Origin: Fimbriimonadaceae bacterium
GTDB taxonomy: Bacteria > Armatimonadota > Fimbriimonadia > Fimbriimonadales > Fimbriimonadaceae
Direction: 5' to 3'
Length of the DNA stretch: 64,000 nt
Assembly (NCBI GenBank): GCA_024710805.1
Contig: JANJUB010000073.1
Span: 1 to 64,000 of the forward strand
The notes beneath the pieces were generated by a model. The model saw nothing but the letters and a program-made list of their open reading frames with translations, made no database searches and was not told where the DNA came from. Made by a program: the position numbers and the translations under genes. Below, piece after piece: positions 37,423-46,457 of this stretch (its first letter is position 1; every line of letters begins with the position of its first letter).

Positions 37423-37463
37423 GGGTCGGCTTGCGGAATCGCGGGCCGACCCGTTTTGCTGTC
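37423..37463 (+). terminator. Rho-independent terminator after M28 peptidase gene
   Basis: ACGGGTCGGC ... GCCGACCCGT followed by TTTGC. Confidence 0.6.
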
Positions 37464-37541
37464 ATCCGTTCAACGCGAGGGCACGAGCATCCCGCGCCCA
37501 CAAGAGAGAGTCCCTGAACCGGCGGGTATCTTCAAAGACAC

Positions 37542-38435
37542 ATGGAAGTGACCCACTGGAACGGTTGGGAGTGCGTGCGCGTGACCTCGGGCGACTTGGA
37601 GACGCTGATCACGCTGGATGTCGGCCCGCGAGTTGTGAAGCTCAGCCGCGCCGATGGCCCGAACCTTCTCCACGAATCTCCCGAGCAGCGAGGTTTGAAG
37701 GGCGGCGACGAATATCGCAGCTACGGCGGGCATCGTTTGTGGATCGCGCCGGAGTCGCACGACGTCACCTACTTCCCCGAGAATGAACCCGTCGAAGTAC
37801 TGGAAGAAGGGGGATGGCTCTCGCTGCGGTCAGCGGCCGACCGGCACGGGTTACAGCGCGAACTGCGCATTCGCCCCGCGGATGGCGAAGGATTCGAGTT
37901 GGAGCATCGCATCCACAACCTGGGGGAGATTGGATTTGAGCTCGCGCCGTGGGCCCTAACCGTGATGGCTGCCGGGGGCGAGTGCATTTTCCCGCAAGAT
38001 CCGTTCGTGGCCCACAGCCAGAACTTCTTGCCCGTACGGCCGCTGGTGCTGTGGTCGTACACCGACATGAGCGACCCGCGTTGGACGTGGGGGCGGCGGC
38101 TCGTTCGCTTGCGGCACGATCCTGATCGCGGTCCGCAGAAGGTGGGGGCATTCGTGCGCCAAGGCTGGGCGGCCTATGCGCTGAGGACGGACTTGTTCAT
38201 GAAGCGGTTCGGCGCGGTGGATGGGGGCCGATACCCCGACTACGGCTGCAACTTCGAGACGTTCACGCGCCACGACATGCTGGAAGTGGAGTCGTTGGGG
38301 CTGCTGGAGACGGTGGCGTCGGGCGACTACGCTTCCCTGCGCGAGACGTGGACGGTCGTGGGTTCGGCGGAGATGCCGGAGGATGAGGATTTGGCAGCGG
38401 AGTTCTTGCAGGGTCTGGCAGATCGGTTGGAGTAA
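37542..38435 (+). CDS. DUF4380-like / aldose epimerase-like protein
   Basis: LETLITLDVGPRVVKLSRADGPNLL; YRSYGGHRLWIAPE; ELEHRIHNLGEIGFELAPWALTVMAAGG. Confidence 0.7.
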   Translation: MEVTHWNGWECVRVTSGDLETLITLDVGPRVVKLSRADGPNLLHESPEQRGLKGGDEYRSYGGHRLWIAPESHDVTYFPENEPVEVLEEGGWLSLRSAADRHGLQRELRIRPADGEGFELEHRIHNLGEIGFELAPWALTVMAAGGECIFPQDPFVAHSQNFLPVRPLVLWSYTDMSDPRWTWGRRLVRLRHDPDRGPQKVGAFVRQGWAAYALRTDLFMKRFGAVDGGRYPDYGCNFETFTRHDMLEVESLGLLETVASGDYASLRETWTVVGSAEMPEDEDLAAEFLQGLADRLE

Positions 38436-38445
38436 TGAGAGAGCT

Positions 38446-38476
38446 CCACGAGGGCGCGCGGGGTGTTGTACCGCGC
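38446..38476 (-). repeat. Hairpin repeat copy A
   Basis: Minus strand GCGCGGTACAACACCCCGCGCGCCCTCGTGG. Confidence 0.75.
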
Positions 38477-38630
38477 AATCTCTGTCAGCGAAAGCCGGAG
38501 ACGATCTCCTGCAAGGCTCCCGCCCGAGAATGGCCGCGTGGAAAGCGACGGTTCTTTCGCCGAGACATCGGTCTCTTTGGAGCCTCCTGGGCCGACCCGG
38601 TCGCATGGCTTCACGAGAGTGATCTTGGAG

Positions 38631-38662
38631 GCGCGGTACAACACCCCAGCGCACCTCGTGGG
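38631..38662 (+). repeat. Hairpin repeat copy B
   Basis: GCGCGGTACAACACCCCAGCGCACCTCGTGGG; inverted relative to copy A. Confidence 0.75.
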
Positions 38663-38679
38663 TCTTCCCTTATTCACCT

Positions 38680-38714
38680 AAGCGCGGTACGAACCCCCGC
38701 GCTTGTTGGGCGCC
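38680..38714 (+). repeat. Hairpin repeat copy C
   Basis: AAGCGCGG-TACGAACCC-CCGCGCTT stem-loop, then GTTGGGCGCC. Confidence 0.65.
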
Positions 38715-38741
38715 TTAACTCGATGTTCTTCTCACCGCTGC

Positions 38742-39239
38742 CTATCTTCTGCCGTGCACATCGACAGCCTCACGGAGACGCTCGACGTCCGGTTCAAGGA
38801 TCCAACCTCCATTGCCCATAAGGAACGCACAAGCCCGCTCGACCCGATCCTTTGCGGGTCCCCACTCATCTTCATAGCCATGCATGAAGCACCGGCTCTC
38901 ATCGGGGTCGGCAAGTAGATTCAGGGGGATACTCTCAAATGGAATGCCGTAGAGTTGACAGCCCATCCAATCTGGGCCTGCGTCCACGCTCACTCCCACA
39001 TCCAACTGCAGGTAGTCGAGCGGGCGCTCCCAGTAAGCGTACAGGACCGCGTTTCCCTTGTGTCCGAACATGTGCGTGAACATCGGATGGTGCTTGCATT
39101 GGACGGTAAAGCCCTGTTCTTCGAGCAGATTCTTCAAAGGCAGCAGGGGGGAGTTCATCCTAGCTTGGGTTATAGCCCCATCCGAACGGTTGCGCGGCAC
39201 GATCGCACCCGCGCCCATCGTGACCTGGTCCTCGATCAC
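38742..39239 (-). CDS. Hypothetical protein
   Basis: 165-aa ORF (or from internal MNSPLLPLKNLLEEQGF); lies between hairpin repeats C and D; no family recognised. Confidence 0.5.
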   Translation of the reverse strand: MIEDQVTMGAGAIVPRNRSDGAITQARMNSPLLPLKNLLEEQGFTVQCKHHPMFTHMFGHKGNAVLYAYWERPLDYLQLDVGVSVDAGPDWMGCQLYGIPFESIPLNLLADPDESRCFMHGYEDEWGPAKDRVERACAFLMGNGGWILEPDVERLREAVDVHGRR

Positions 39240-39243
39240 TCAA

Positions 39244-39273
39244 GCGCTGTAAAACACCCCCGCGCGCCTCGTG
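39244..39273 (+). repeat. Hairpin repeat copy D (diverged)
   Basis: GCGCTGTAAAACACCCCCGCGCGCCTCGTG. Confidence 0.6.
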
Positions 39274-39312
39274 CTTCCAGTGATCCCATGGAAGCTTGTC
39301 CCATCGCTCACA

Positions 39313-40740
39313 ATGGTAGGCGTGGTTCAACTCGCACCGCTCGACCTGGCCATCGTAGGCGTGTTTCTCGCCGCGTTGTTGGGGCTGGGGCTGTCGGCGC
39401 GTTTGCGGAGCCAGGACGCGGTTGGATTCATTGCCGCCGGGCGGGCACTCACCCTGCCGATGTTCGTCGCCACACTCGTGTGCACGTGGTACGGCGGCAT
39501 CCTCGGCATGGGCGAGTCGGTGAGCTACTTCGGCCTCGGCACGTGGCTACTGCTCGGGCTTCCCTACTACGTGTTCGCCGCGATCTATGTGTGGCGGCTT
39601 GCCGGTCGGGTGCGGGAGTCGGACCAGATTTCCATCCCCGAACGCTTGCGGTTGCGCTACGGTAACGGCGTCGCCCGGGCCGGGGCGGGGTTGCTGTTCG
39701 CGCTCGGCGCCCCCTCAGCGCATGTCGTCATGCTGGGAACGCTGGTGCAGGTGCTGACGGGGTGGTCGTGGCCGATCAGCCTCGCCGTCGGTCTGCTGTT
39801 CGGACTGTCGTTTTTGATGAAGGGCGGACTGCTCGCCGACGTGCGGGTGTCGGTGCTGTCGTTCGTGGCCATGTATGCGGGGTTCGGAGCGATCCTCATC
39901 TACTGCCTCACCCAGATGTCTTGGGGCGAGGCGGTTGCCAAGCTGCCTTCTCCCGAGATGCAGACCTTCACGGGGGGCCAGGGCCCGATTTCGATCCTCA
40001 GCTTCTTCCTATTGGGCGCATGGACGCTGATCGACCCCGGATTCCACCAGCGCGTGGCGAGCGCGGGATCGGTCGATGTCGCGCGTCGCGGGCTTATCGT
40101 CTCGATCTTCTGCTGGATGGTGTTCGACCTGCTCTCGATCGGCACCGGCGTGTACGCGATGGCGATGCTCACCGAGGTGCCTGGGAACTTGGTCGCGATC
40201 TACCCCTTGTTTGGAAATCAAGTCCTTCCTGATGGGCTCAAGGCGCTGTTCCTGTGCGGGATGACGGGCACGATCGTCTCCGCGCTCGTTGGCTATGCGC
40301 TCGTCAGCGGATCGACGCTCGGGCGCGATCTGTGGTCGGACGGGCGGGACGACGCGAAGACGATGTTGAGGGTGCGCATCGGCATCGCAATCGGCGGCCT
40401 AGTCGCGTACCTGCTGGGGCTGGCGATCCCCAGCGTGAAGGACCTTTGGTACAGCTGGGGGGGCTTGACGGTGGGCTCGCTGCTCATTCCCACGCTCTTG
40501 GCCTACGACCGGCTGTGGAAGTCGAGGCTTACTTCGGGTTGGATGCTCGCTTCCCTGCTCGCCGGCGCGTTCGTCGGGGGTGGGTTGCTGGCTTATGGGG
40601 TCAGGATCGGCAACCCGTTTCTGCTGGTGGAATGGGCTGGCCAGTCGTTCAGCATCGGCACGCTGTTGCCGAGCCTGATCGCGAGCCTTGTCGTGGTGGG
40701 AATGGGAGAGATGGCTGCGCGAGGACGCCCGACGATCTAG
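39313..40740 (+). CDS. Sodium:solute symporter family protein (SLC5-like)
   Basis: Start refined to MVGVVQLAPLDLAIVGVFLAALLGLGLSAR; FIAAGRALTLPMFVATLVCTWYGG; many TM helices; WTLIDPGFHQRVASA. Confidence 0.88.
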   Translation: MVGVVQLAPLDLAIVGVFLAALLGLGLSARLRSQDAVGFIAAGRALTLPMFVATLVCTWYGGILGMGESVSYFGLGTWLLLGLPYYVFAAIYVWRLAGRVRESDQISIPERLRLRYGNGVARAGAGLLFALGAPSAHVVMLGTLVQVLTGWSWPISLAVGLLFGLSFLMKGGLLADVRVSVLSFVAMYAGFGAILIYCLTQMSWGEAVAKLPSPEMQTFTGGQGPISILSFFLLGAWTLIDPGFHQRVASAGSVDVARRGLIVSIFCWMVFDLLSIGTGVYAMAMLTEVPGNLVAIYPLFGNQVLPDGLKALFLCGMTGTIVSALVGYALVSGSTLGRDLWSDGRDDAKTMLRVRIGIAIGGLVAYLLGLAIPSVKDLWYSWGGLTVGSLLIPTLLAYDRLWKSRLTSGWMLASLLAGAFVGGGLLAYGVRIGNPFLLVEWAGQSFSIGTLLPSLIASLVVVGMGEMAARGRPTI

Positions 40741-40808
40741 GCAATCGCCCAATCTACCTCTACCACCGCAGAGGGTCGAATCGTGTGCTCGGCGGGTATC
40801 TTGAACCT

Positions 40809-41540
40809 GTGAAGTTCTGCCGCTTTGAGTTACTCGAAGACCCGGGCACGCCCCGCACGGGCATCGCCTACGAAGGGCGCATCTTCGAGACGGATGGCAC
40901 CAACTCCATCGGCGTTCACGAAGCCCAAGAGGTTCGGCTGCTGCCCCCGATCGGGCGCCCATCGACGGTTCGGCTGTTCCGACCCGGCGAGATGGCTTAC
41001 GATTACTTGAACCCGATGGTGGTGTTCGGGCCGAACGAAACCCTCCTGATGCCTCCTCATGCCGAGCGAATCGGGATGTTGCCCGCGCTGGCCGTCGTTG
41101 TGGGAGGAGCGGGGGCTCGGATTCCCGTGGCTCAGGCCGACGACGTCGTCCTCGGGGTCGGGTTGGCCAATGTGTTCACCACGCTGCGCGACCACGGCGG
41201 ACGCGCGTTCGACGTGGGAACGGCGATCGGCCCGGCGATTACCACGCCTGACGAGTTTGCCGAGATCAGCATTCGGCCGGGCACGGGCATGGTGTACGAA
41301 GACGAGGTGACGATCATCCGGAACGGCCACGCGGTCGTGAGCTTCCAGTTGAGCGAAGCCGGGGCTAACCCTGCTCAGGCGATCGCGCACGCGAGCGAGT
41401 CGTGTGCCGTTGCAGAAGGGGACTTGATCCTGCTCGCACTGGGCGATCCGGTGCTGGCGCTAGAGCCTGGCGAGGAGATTCGCCTGTCGAGCACGAGGAT
41501 CGGAGTGTTGGCAACGCGTCTCGCGGTTCCCGAGCCGTAG
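40809..41540 (+). CDS. Fumarylacetoacetate hydrolase family-like protein
   Basis: GTG start; RLFRPGEMAYDYLNPMVVFGPNETLLMPP; DDVVLGVGLANVFTTLRDHGG; FDVGTAIGPAITTPDEF. Confidence 0.75.
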   Translation: MKFCRFELLEDPGTPRTGIAYEGRIFETDGTNSIGVHEAQEVRLLPPIGRPSTVRLFRPGEMAYDYLNPMVVFGPNETLLMPPHAERIGMLPALAVVVGGAGARIPVAQADDVVLGVGLANVFTTLRDHGGRAFDVGTAIGPAITTPDEFAEISIRPGTGMVYEDEVTIIRNGHAVVSFQLSEAGANPAQAIAHASESCAVAEGDLILLALGDPVLALEPGEEIRLSSTRIGVLATRLAVPEP

Positions 41541-41599
41541 GGCACCCGCCGGCCTCAGGGCCAGTTCTTCAACCGAACTCCTCCACCCCGAAACAAAAC

Positions 41600-41619
41600 G
41601 ACCCCGCCGGAGCGGGGTC
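41600..41619. terminator. Terminator hairpin between convergent genes (flagellin direction has T-rich tail)
   Basis: GACCCCGC-CGGA-GCGGGGTC; minus-strand continuation GTTTTGTTT. Confidence 0.7.
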
Positions 41620-41650
41620 ATTTGACTTGGAGGGTCATTCACCAATGAAG

Positions 41651-43105
41651 CTAGCCACGCAGGAGGTTCAGGATGCTCTGTGGCCCCTGATTGGCCTGCG
41701 CGAGAACGGACATGCCGCTTTCGCGAAGGATTTGGAGGCGGGTTAGCGCGGTGATCTCGCTTGCCATGTCGGCGTCGCGGATCTGACTCTCGGAGCTGGT
41801 GAGATTCTCGTTGGCGATCTCCAGAGAGCGCGAGGTGGACTCGAGGAAGTTCTTCTGGAACGAGCCGAGTTCGCCGCGCATTCGGGCCAGTTGGGTGATC
41901 GCGTCGTCGATGATCTTCATCGCGTCAGCCGCACCCTGCGGCGAAGTGACATCGAGGTCAGCGAGCGACTTGCCTGTGATCGCACTGGTTCCCAGCCGAG
42001 AAGCGAAGACAACCGGCATCGAGAACGTTGTGCTCTGGTCGCCATTAGGACCAATCTGGAACCGAACTGCGCCAGCGGTCATCGATCCGAGCTGACGGGC
42101 GGTCGCGGTGATGTTCGCATTGCCGTTCTCGCTCAGCACGATCGAGTTGCCGGTTCCGTCGCTGAGGAGCAGACCGGACTCGTTCGCGCTTCGGCCACCC
42201 GTGAAGGTGACGGTAGCGAGGCCTTCAGACGTCATCATCGAGACGTTGAACACACCGTCCACCCCGGTCGCCGAGGCTGAACCGGCGTTGTGGATGATGT
42301 TCGTCGTGTCGAAGAGGTCGATCTCGAACTGCGAACCGTAGTTCGTCTGCGTCAGCACGACGGTGACCGGACCGGTGCCCGTGAGCTGGGCATTCACACC
42401 GGTCGTGCCCGAGACCGCGTTGATCTTGTTGACCAAGCTCGAAACCGTCTCGGTGCCGTCGGTCGTGATCGCGTAACCGTTCACGACGAACGACCCAGGC
42501 GTCGTGACGATCGCGCTTGAGCTGGCAAAGCCCTTGCCGAGCGTCACCGCGGCCTTGGTGGATTGCGTAACGCGGGCGATGGTGATGGGGCCATTCGCGA
42601 CGGTCTCGCCGTTGAACGAGCTACCCATGTAAATCGAGTTCGCCAAGGAGTTCGCGGTGATGTTGGCAACGGCGCCGGACGTGCCATCGAGCAGCTTCTT
42701 CTGGCCGAACGTGGTGTCCTTGGCGATGCGGTCGATGCTCTGAAGCGTCGATCGGATCTGGGTCTGGTTGGCTTGAAGCGTGGCCGCGTCGACAACCGCG
42801 GTGTTGGCGGAGTGTACGGAAAGCGCACGCATGTCGCGCAGAAGCCGCTGGACTTCGTCGAGGGCCCCTTCCGCGGTCTTCGCCATGTTGATCGCGTCTT
42901 GCGAGTTGCGGATGGCTTGTCCGATGCCGCGCAGTTGCGAGCGCATGTTTTCGCTCACGATCAATCCGGCGGGATCATCCGCTGCGGTATTGATGCGCAG
43001 GCCCGTGCTGAGACGGGTGATGGTGGTTCCCATCTGCCCATCTACCGTGCCCAAGTTGCGAAGGGCATTCATCGCCGAGACGTTTGTGTTTATCTTGAGG
43101 CTCAC
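41651..43105 (-). CDS. fliC: Flagellin
   Basis: GTG start; SLKINTNVSAMNALRNLGTVDGQMGTTITRLSTGLRINTAADDPAGLIVSENMRSQLRGIGQAIRNSQDAINMAKTAEGAL; C-term ENLTSSESQIRDADMASEITALTRLQILRESGMSVLAQANQGPQSILNLLRG. Confidence 0.95.
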   Translation of the reverse strand: MSLKINTNVSAMNALRNLGTVDGQMGTTITRLSTGLRINTAADDPAGLIVSENMRSQLRGIGQAIRNSQDAINMAKTAEGALDEVQRLLRDMRALSVHSANTAVVDAATLQANQTQIRSTLQSIDRIAKDTTFGQKKLLDGTSGAVANITANSLANSIYMGSSFNGETVANGPITIARVTQSTKAAVTLGKGFASSSAIVTTPGSFVVNGYAITTDGTETVSSLVNKINAVSGTTGVNAQLTGTGPVTVVLTQTNYGSQFEIDLFDTTNIIHNAGSASATGVDGVFNVSMMTSEGLATVTFTGGRSANESGLLLSDGTGNSIVLSENGNANITATARQLGSMTAGAVRFQIGPNGDQSTTFSMPVVFASRLGTSAITGKSLADLDVTSPQGAADAMKIIDDAITQLARMRGELGSFQKNFLESTSRSLEIANENLTSSESQIRDADMASEITALTRLQILRESGMSVLAQANQGPQSILNLLRG

Positions 43106-43156
43106 AGTGCGGCACTCCCAGGCTTTTTGCGGGTTTTTTGCACCCAGCATGGGAGA

Positions 43157-43183
43157 TCATCGGCAATGTGTGGAATAAGTTTA
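43157..43183 (-). promoter_or_regulatory. Sigma28 (FliA)-type promoter for flagellin
   Basis: Minus strand TAAACTTA-N11-GCCGATGA versus consensus TAAAGTTT-N11-GCCGATAA; about 50 nt upstream of start codon. Confidence 0.75.
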
Positions 43184-43208
43184 GGTTTCGCCCTTGAAAA
43201 ACCTCGGA

Positions 43209-44303
43209 CTACTTGGGAGGCAAGATCGTCACCGCACCAATGCCCGGCTTGATGAGCCACCAGCCACGGCTCTTCTTGAGGACGTCCGCGCCGCGGACCG
43301 ATCCTCGGCCCACCGGAACCCAAAGCTGCTTTCGTAGGTTCGGCGAAAGCTCGAGCACGATGCCTGTGCCGTAGTTCTCCACGGTTCGAATCACGCCTTC
43401 GGCAAAGTCCTTCGCCTGAGTCGATCCGGTGTCGCGCAACATTGCTGCATACACCCGAGGCGGGAAGATCTGGTCGAGCAGCAGGTTCAATCCGATGTAC
43501 GCATCCATCGCCGCCGCACCCGTGCCTTCGAGGAGTCCGAATTGGGGACCCTCGTCGGCAGTCTTCTGTACGAGCGGATCGACGTGGACCTTGACCCACG
43601 CGTCGAGTTGTTCGAGGGTGGCATCCATGGCATCGATCGGCTCGATGCGCTTCGCCTTCATCTCATCGCGAAGGTAGCGCATGTACATCTTCTCGCCGAG
43701 ATAGCCGTTGCCCCAATCCTCAGGTTCCTTGAAGCCACCCACGGCGGGAAGCGTTGCATGGCCGTACTCGTGGGCTATCTCGCGGGCCATCTCAACCGGA
43801 TTCTTGAAGCTGTTCAGGTCGTAGATGTAGATCGTGTTAACTCTCTTGACGCCGGTCGGATCGACATCTTCGTCGAACAACTGCTCGCCGCCCGGGTCTC
43901 CACCCCAGCAGAGATACACGTCCACCGTGCCGTTGTTGTAAACCTTGGCGTGCTCCAGCGAGAAGCGAATGGCGTTGTTCTCCCACAGGCGAAGCAGCAT
44001 TCGCACGACCTTGGGTGCCTTATCGTTTTCTGCTTTGCGCTCCTGCGAGAACACCCGGAATCGAGCCTCGAAGGGCTCCTTGTTCGCTCCGGATCGCCGC
44101 GCGAGTCCACCGACGACCCACTCAAACAACAGAGGCGCGGGCGGATCGCCGAACTTCTTGGGGCTCGACTTCGGCGTGCTCATCTTCTCGTCTCGGATGA
44201 AGATCGCGAGCCGGGTCGTCGGCTTCTCGGGGTCGCCCACGTAGAAAACGCGCGAGGCGGCTTGGTCTTGTATCCAAGCCGAAGCGAGGAGGAGGCTCAG
44301 CAC
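43209..44303 (-). CDS. Secreted protein with zincin-type HEYGH motif, function unknown
   Basis: GTG start, signal MLSLLLASAWIQDQA; EMAREIAHEYGHATLPAVGGFKEPEDWGNGYLGEKMYMRYL. Confidence 0.65.
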   Translation of the reverse strand: MLSLLLASAWIQDQAASRVFYVGDPEKPTTRLAIFIRDEKMSTPKSSPKKFGDPPAPLLFEWVVGGLARRSGANKEPFEARFRVFSQERKAENDKAPKVVRMLLRLWENNAIRFSLEHAKVYNNGTVDVYLCWGGDPGGEQLFDEDVDPTGVKRVNTIYIYDLNSFKNPVEMAREIAHEYGHATLPAVGGFKEPEDWGNGYLGEKMYMRYLRDEMKAKRIEPIDAMDATLEQLDAWVKVHVDPLVQKTADEGPQFGLLEGTGAAAMDAYIGLNLLLDQIFPPRVYAAMLRDTGSTQAKDFAEGVIRTVENYGTGIVLELSPNLRKQLWVPVGRGSVRGADVLKKSRGWWLIKPGIGAVTILPPK

Positions 44304-44304
44304 G

Positions 44305-45246
44305 TTAGTGGCCCTCCGCCTCGAGGAATCGTTCAGCCTCGATCGCGGCCATGCATCCCGTGCCGGCCGCCGTCACGGCTTGCCGGTAGACGCTGTCCGC
44401 GACGTCACCGGCGACGAAGACTCCGGGGATCGCGGTCTTCGCTGTACCCGGAACGGGCTTGAGATAGCCGAGATCGTCGACTTCGAGGATGCCTCGGAAG
44501 AGCTCACTGTTGGGCTTATGACCGATGGCGATAAACACGCCGTCAAGGGGAAGTTCTCGCGTCTCGCCCGTCACGGTGTCCTTGAGACGAACACCGGTGA
44601 CGTGCTTAGCCGGCTGGTCTTTGCCGAGGATCTCGTCGATCGCCGAGTTCCAGATCACTTCGATCTTCTCGTTGGCAAGCACGCGGTCCTGCATGACTTT
44701 ACTGGCCCGGAACTGGTCGCGGCGGTGAATCACGTACACCTTGGACGCATGGCGGGTGAGGTAGTTAGCCTCTTCCATCGCGGTGTCTCCACCACCCACG
44801 ACCGCCACGGTCTTGCCGCGGAAGAAGAAGCCGTCGCAGGTGGCGCATGCGCTCACGCCGTGACCGCCATAGGTCACTTCGGATTCCAGACCGAGCCACT
44901 TCGCCTCGGCACCGGTTGCGATGATCACCGTGCGGGCATGATGCTCGGTGTCGCCCGTCCAAACGCGGAAGGGTCGCTGCGAAAAATCGACCTTGGTGAC
45001 CATGTCGAACACGACCTCGGAACCAAAGCGCTCGCACTGCTTGCGGAAGAGCTCCATCAGATCGGGACCCATCACTCCATCCGGAAATCCCGGATAGTTC
45101 TCGACGTCCGTGGTGATCATCAGCTGCCCGCCGGGTTGCGCGCCAGCGAAGATAATCGGGTTCAAACTGGCACGCGCGGCATAGAGCGCGGCGGTGTAGC
45201 CCGCGGGGCCAGAGCCAATGATGATGACGTTGTGAAGGGTCGCCAT
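44305..45246 (-). CDS. trxB: Thioredoxin-disulfide reductase
   Basis: Start refined to [93 protein letters not shown]. Confidence 0.96.
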   Translation of the reverse strand: MATLHNVIIIGSGPAGYTAALYAARASLNPIIFAGAQPGGQLMITTDVENYPGFPDGVMGPDLMELFRKQCERFGSEVVFDMVTKVDFSQRPFRVWTGDTEHHARTVIIATGAEAKWLGLESEVTYGGHGVSACATCDGFFFRGKTVAVVGGGDTAMEEANYLTRHASKVYVIHRRDQFRASKVMQDRVLANEKIEVIWNSAIDEILGKDQPAKHVTGVRLKDTVTGETRELPLDGVFIAIGHKPNSELFRGILEVDDLGYLKPVPGTAKTAIPGVFVAGDVADSVYRQAVTAAGTGCMAAIEAERFLEAEGH

Positions 45247-45259
45247 AGACTCCGTCAGG

Positions 45260-45790
45260 TTACCCGGCAGGGCGGGGTCGGGCACGTCCGTGAAGGGTGA
45301 TCGCCTGGCTCTCGACGACGACCCGTTCGAGGAGGATGTCGAACGGCAAGTCACCCACATCGAGCACCGGATTGATCTGCTCGAGCTGTCCTTGAATCAT
45401 GCCCTTCGCCATCGCCAAGCCCTCCACTTCCTCAAGCTGAACAAAGAGCTGCTTGCCCTCTCGGATGACCAAGCTGCAGACGGCGGTCGCCCGAAGCTCG
45501 ACAATCACTTTCGCCGTTGCCGAGACCTTGACGAGGCCGGCTTCGATCGCAACCGCGAAATCGCGGAGGCCGCCAGGTGCCTCGTTGTTGAGGAAGGCGG
45601 CAAGGTCTTCGGCGGCCACGGTGGCCTTGATCGTTCCCCAATCGGCAAGGGTGACGTTTAGCGGGTCCGAACTGACTGTGGCATCCGCCGCGTCGATCAC
45701 CACTTCCTGCACGAGAAGCCCCATGGGGAGGCGTACGCGCTTCAAGGTCGAGGACAGAGTGCCCACCGTTACGTTTGCCGAGTCGGCCAT
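45260..45790 (-). CDS. DUF2993 (LmeA-like) family protein
   Basis: [42 protein letters not shown] ... [21 protein letters not shown]. Confidence 0.7.
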   Translation of the reverse strand: MADSANVTVGTLSSTLKRVRLPMGLLVQEVVIDAADATVSSDPLNVTLADWGTIKATVAAEDLAAFLNNEAPGGLRDFAVAIEAGLVKVSATAKVIVELRATAVCSLVIREGKQLFVQLEEVEGLAMAKGMIQGQLEQINPVLDVGDLPFDILLERVVVESQAITLHGRARPRPAG

Positions 45791-45924
45791 ATCCCGATCC
45801 TACCGTGCCCATCCGTCCATCTGGGCCTGGGGACTCATTGACAGCATGGCCAGAATCTGGTAGCATCTTTCTCACGAACCGGGCGCGTTCCCCATGGGCA
45901 CCGCTTGCCGGAACGGAGATAGGA

Positions 45925-46332
45925 ATGGCTCTTAAGATTCTGGTTTGCGACGACGAACGCCACATCGTGCGCCTGATTCAGGTGAACCTCGAGCGACAGG
46001 GTTACCAAGTGGTAACCGCCTTTGACGGCAAGGAAGGCCTCGAGAAGATTCGGTCCGAAAAGCCGAACCTCGTTGTACTCGACGTAATGATGCCTTACAT
46101 GGACGGCTTTGAGGTCCTCAAGGCCCTGCGCCGTGAACCGGAGACCGAGAGTCTCCCGGTCATCATGCTTACGGCCAAGGCGCAAGATAAGGACGTTTTC
46201 GAGGGTTACCACTACGGGGCGGACATGTACCTGACCAAGCCGTTCAACCCGATGGAGCTGGTCACGTTCGTGAAGCGAATCACCCAGGGCCAAGACGGCC
46301 CCGACGGTGGACCGAAGCGCTACGAGCTCTAA
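45925..46332 (+). CDS. Stand-alone response regulator receiver protein
   Basis: Start refined to MALKILVCDDERHIVRLIQVNLERQGYQVVTAFDG; LVVLDVMMPYMDGFEV; PVIMLTAKAQ; GADMYLTKPFNPMELV. Confidence 0.93.
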   Translation: MALKILVCDDERHIVRLIQVNLERQGYQVVTAFDGKEGLEKIRSEKPNLVVLDVMMPYMDGFEVLKALRREPETESLPVIMLTAKAQDKDVFEGYHYGADMYLTKPFNPMELVTFVKRITQGQDGPDGGPKRYEL

Positions 46333-46355
46333 GCTCACGATTTTTGATTCCACAG

Positions 46356-46388
46356 ACCCGCGGGGCGCTCGGCCCGGCGGGTTTTTTT
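46356..46388 (+). terminator. Rho-independent terminator after response regulator
   Basis: ACCCGCGGGGCGCTCGGCCCGGCGGGTTTTTTT. Confidence 0.75.
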
Positions 46389-46407
46389 CATTTTCTTGCG
46401 AATTTGT

Positions 46408-46435
46408 TTGCGTTTTCCAAATTGTGTGTTATCAT
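46408..46435 (+). promoter_or_regulatory. Sigma70-type promoter of lacI-family gene
   Basis: TTGCGT-N16-TATCAT immediately upstream of the palindromic operator. Confidence 0.55.
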
Positions 46436-46451
46436 GTGAATACGTATTCAC
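46436..46451. promoter_or_regulatory. LacI-family operator
   Basis: Perfect 16-bp palindrome GTGAATACGTATTCAC with central CG, directly after the -10 box; degenerate second copy GTGAATACG-ATTC at 46458. Confidence 0.75.
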
Positions 46452-46457
46452 GCGGTT

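Noticed and set aside
35891-37501. 536-aa minus-strand ORF opposite the M28 peptidase
   Set aside because: Shadow ORF in a GC-rich gene; low-complexity V/R/H-rich translation with no motif, whereas the plus strand encodes a clear M28 peptidase.
38446-39273. Possible CRISPR array (four similar short repeats)
   Set aside because: Repeats are inverted as well as direct, irregularly spaced (about 155, 18 and 530 bp), diverged, and no cas genes are present.
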